The notes under the pieces were generated by a model that made no database searches, was not told the DNA's origin, and saw nothing but the letters and a program-made list of their open reading frames with translations. The position numbers and the translations under genes are program-made. 64,000 nucleotides of DNA, from positions 410,098 through 474,097 of the forward strand of contig JAEKDP010000002.1 of the NCBI GenBank assembly GCA_016521575.1. Direction: 5' to 3'. Each line of letters starts with the position of its first letter. Positions within the stretch are counted from its first letter, which is position 1. Shown here in pieces: positions 63,891 to 64,000 of this stretch. The stretch comes from Rhodobacteraceae bacterium F11138. Lineage in GTDB: Bacteria; Pseudomonadota; Alphaproteobacteria; Rhodobacterales; Rhodobacteraceae.

Positions 63891-64000
63891 ATGAGCAAGG
63901 ACGCGATTCTCAGCACGATCAAGGATGAAGACATTGAATATGTCGACATCCGTTTCACCGACCCGCGCGGCAAGCTGCAGCATGTCACCCTGGTGTCCGA
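63891..64000 (+). CDS. glnA: Glutamine synthetase type I, 3' end cut by window
   Basis: Only the first 36 codons are visible: MSKDAILSTIKDEDIEYVDI followed by RFTDPRGKLQHVTL, the standard GSI beta-Grasp N-terminus. The enzyme makes glutamine from glutamate and ammonia. aagaggaaagag precedes the ATG. It forms the glnB-glnA operon with the upstream gene. Confidence 0.93.
   Translation, partial: MSKDAILSTIKDEDIEYVDIRFTDPRGKLQHVTLVS

Overview
The window is a contiguous piece of a GC-rich alphaproteobacterial chromosome. It is most likely from the order Rhodobacterales (Roseobacter group). The grounds are a complete Rhodobacter capsulatus-type gene transfer agent (GTA) cluster placed beside mltG-fabF-acpP-fabG-fabD, a short bacterial-type ProS of 448 aa, an HdaA replication regulator, a Usg-family protein and a LuxR/LuxI pair. 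All family calls come from reading the translations. No database search was run.

Layout. 1-1230: 3' part of a caspase-like gene. 1.2-11.4 kb: usg, gyrA, an M32 carboxypeptidase coupled to heme A synthase (ctaA), a SPOUT RNA methyltransferase, a ThiE-like protein, a coupled pseudouridine-degradation pair (psuK-psuG) and a DUF502 membrane protein. 11.4-17.6 kb, minus strand: patatin-like lipase, lolD-lolC, two coupled glycosyltransferases and proS. 17.8-23.4 kb, plus strand: AI-2E/PerM-type transporter, hdaA, ppk and ppx. 23.4-25.5 kb, minus strand: a small periplasmic protein, an EEP-family phosphodiesterase/nuclease and a TerB-DnaJ protein.

25.9-40.0 kb, minus strand: the GTA cluster, from gp1 (small terminase) to gp15 (tail fibre/hub protein). 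The genes overlap or nearly touch and no frame is broken. The cluster includes the small genes g3.5 and g10.1. Upstream of gp1 there is a near-consensus sigma70-type promoter followed at once by a terminator-shaped hairpin, and a CtrA-like box lies further upstream. A second terminator-shaped hairpin sits at the gp1/gp2 junction.

40.2-46.7 kb: mltG, fabF, a lone HisA paralogue with an altered catalytic residue, a GNAT acetyltransferase, acpP, fabG and fabD. 46.8-49.4 kb: three YceI-domain genes, one fused to cytochrome b561. 49.6-50.9 kb: rpsF-rpsR-rplI, with a strongly folding leader and a strong terminator. 51-54 kb: a transglycosylase, then an XRE regulator, luxR and luxI; the luxR-luxI gap carries three evenly spaced copies of a palindromic repeat. 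54.1-57 kb: tig and a porin-like outer-membrane protein. 57.2-61.4 kb: a 1192-aa helical protein with a papain-like Gln/Cys motif, followed by a 202-aa partner. 61.5-64 kb: tRNA-Leu(UAG), the NAD(P)HX repair enzyme, glnB and the 5' end of glnA.

The most original material is the regulatory architecture at the head of the GTA operon, the 23-bp-phased repeats between luxR and luxI, and the papain-like giant protein with its partner. Quorum sensing and CtrA are known controllers of GTA production in Rhodobacter capsulatus, so the GTA cluster and the lux locus in this window may be functionally linked; that link is an inference.
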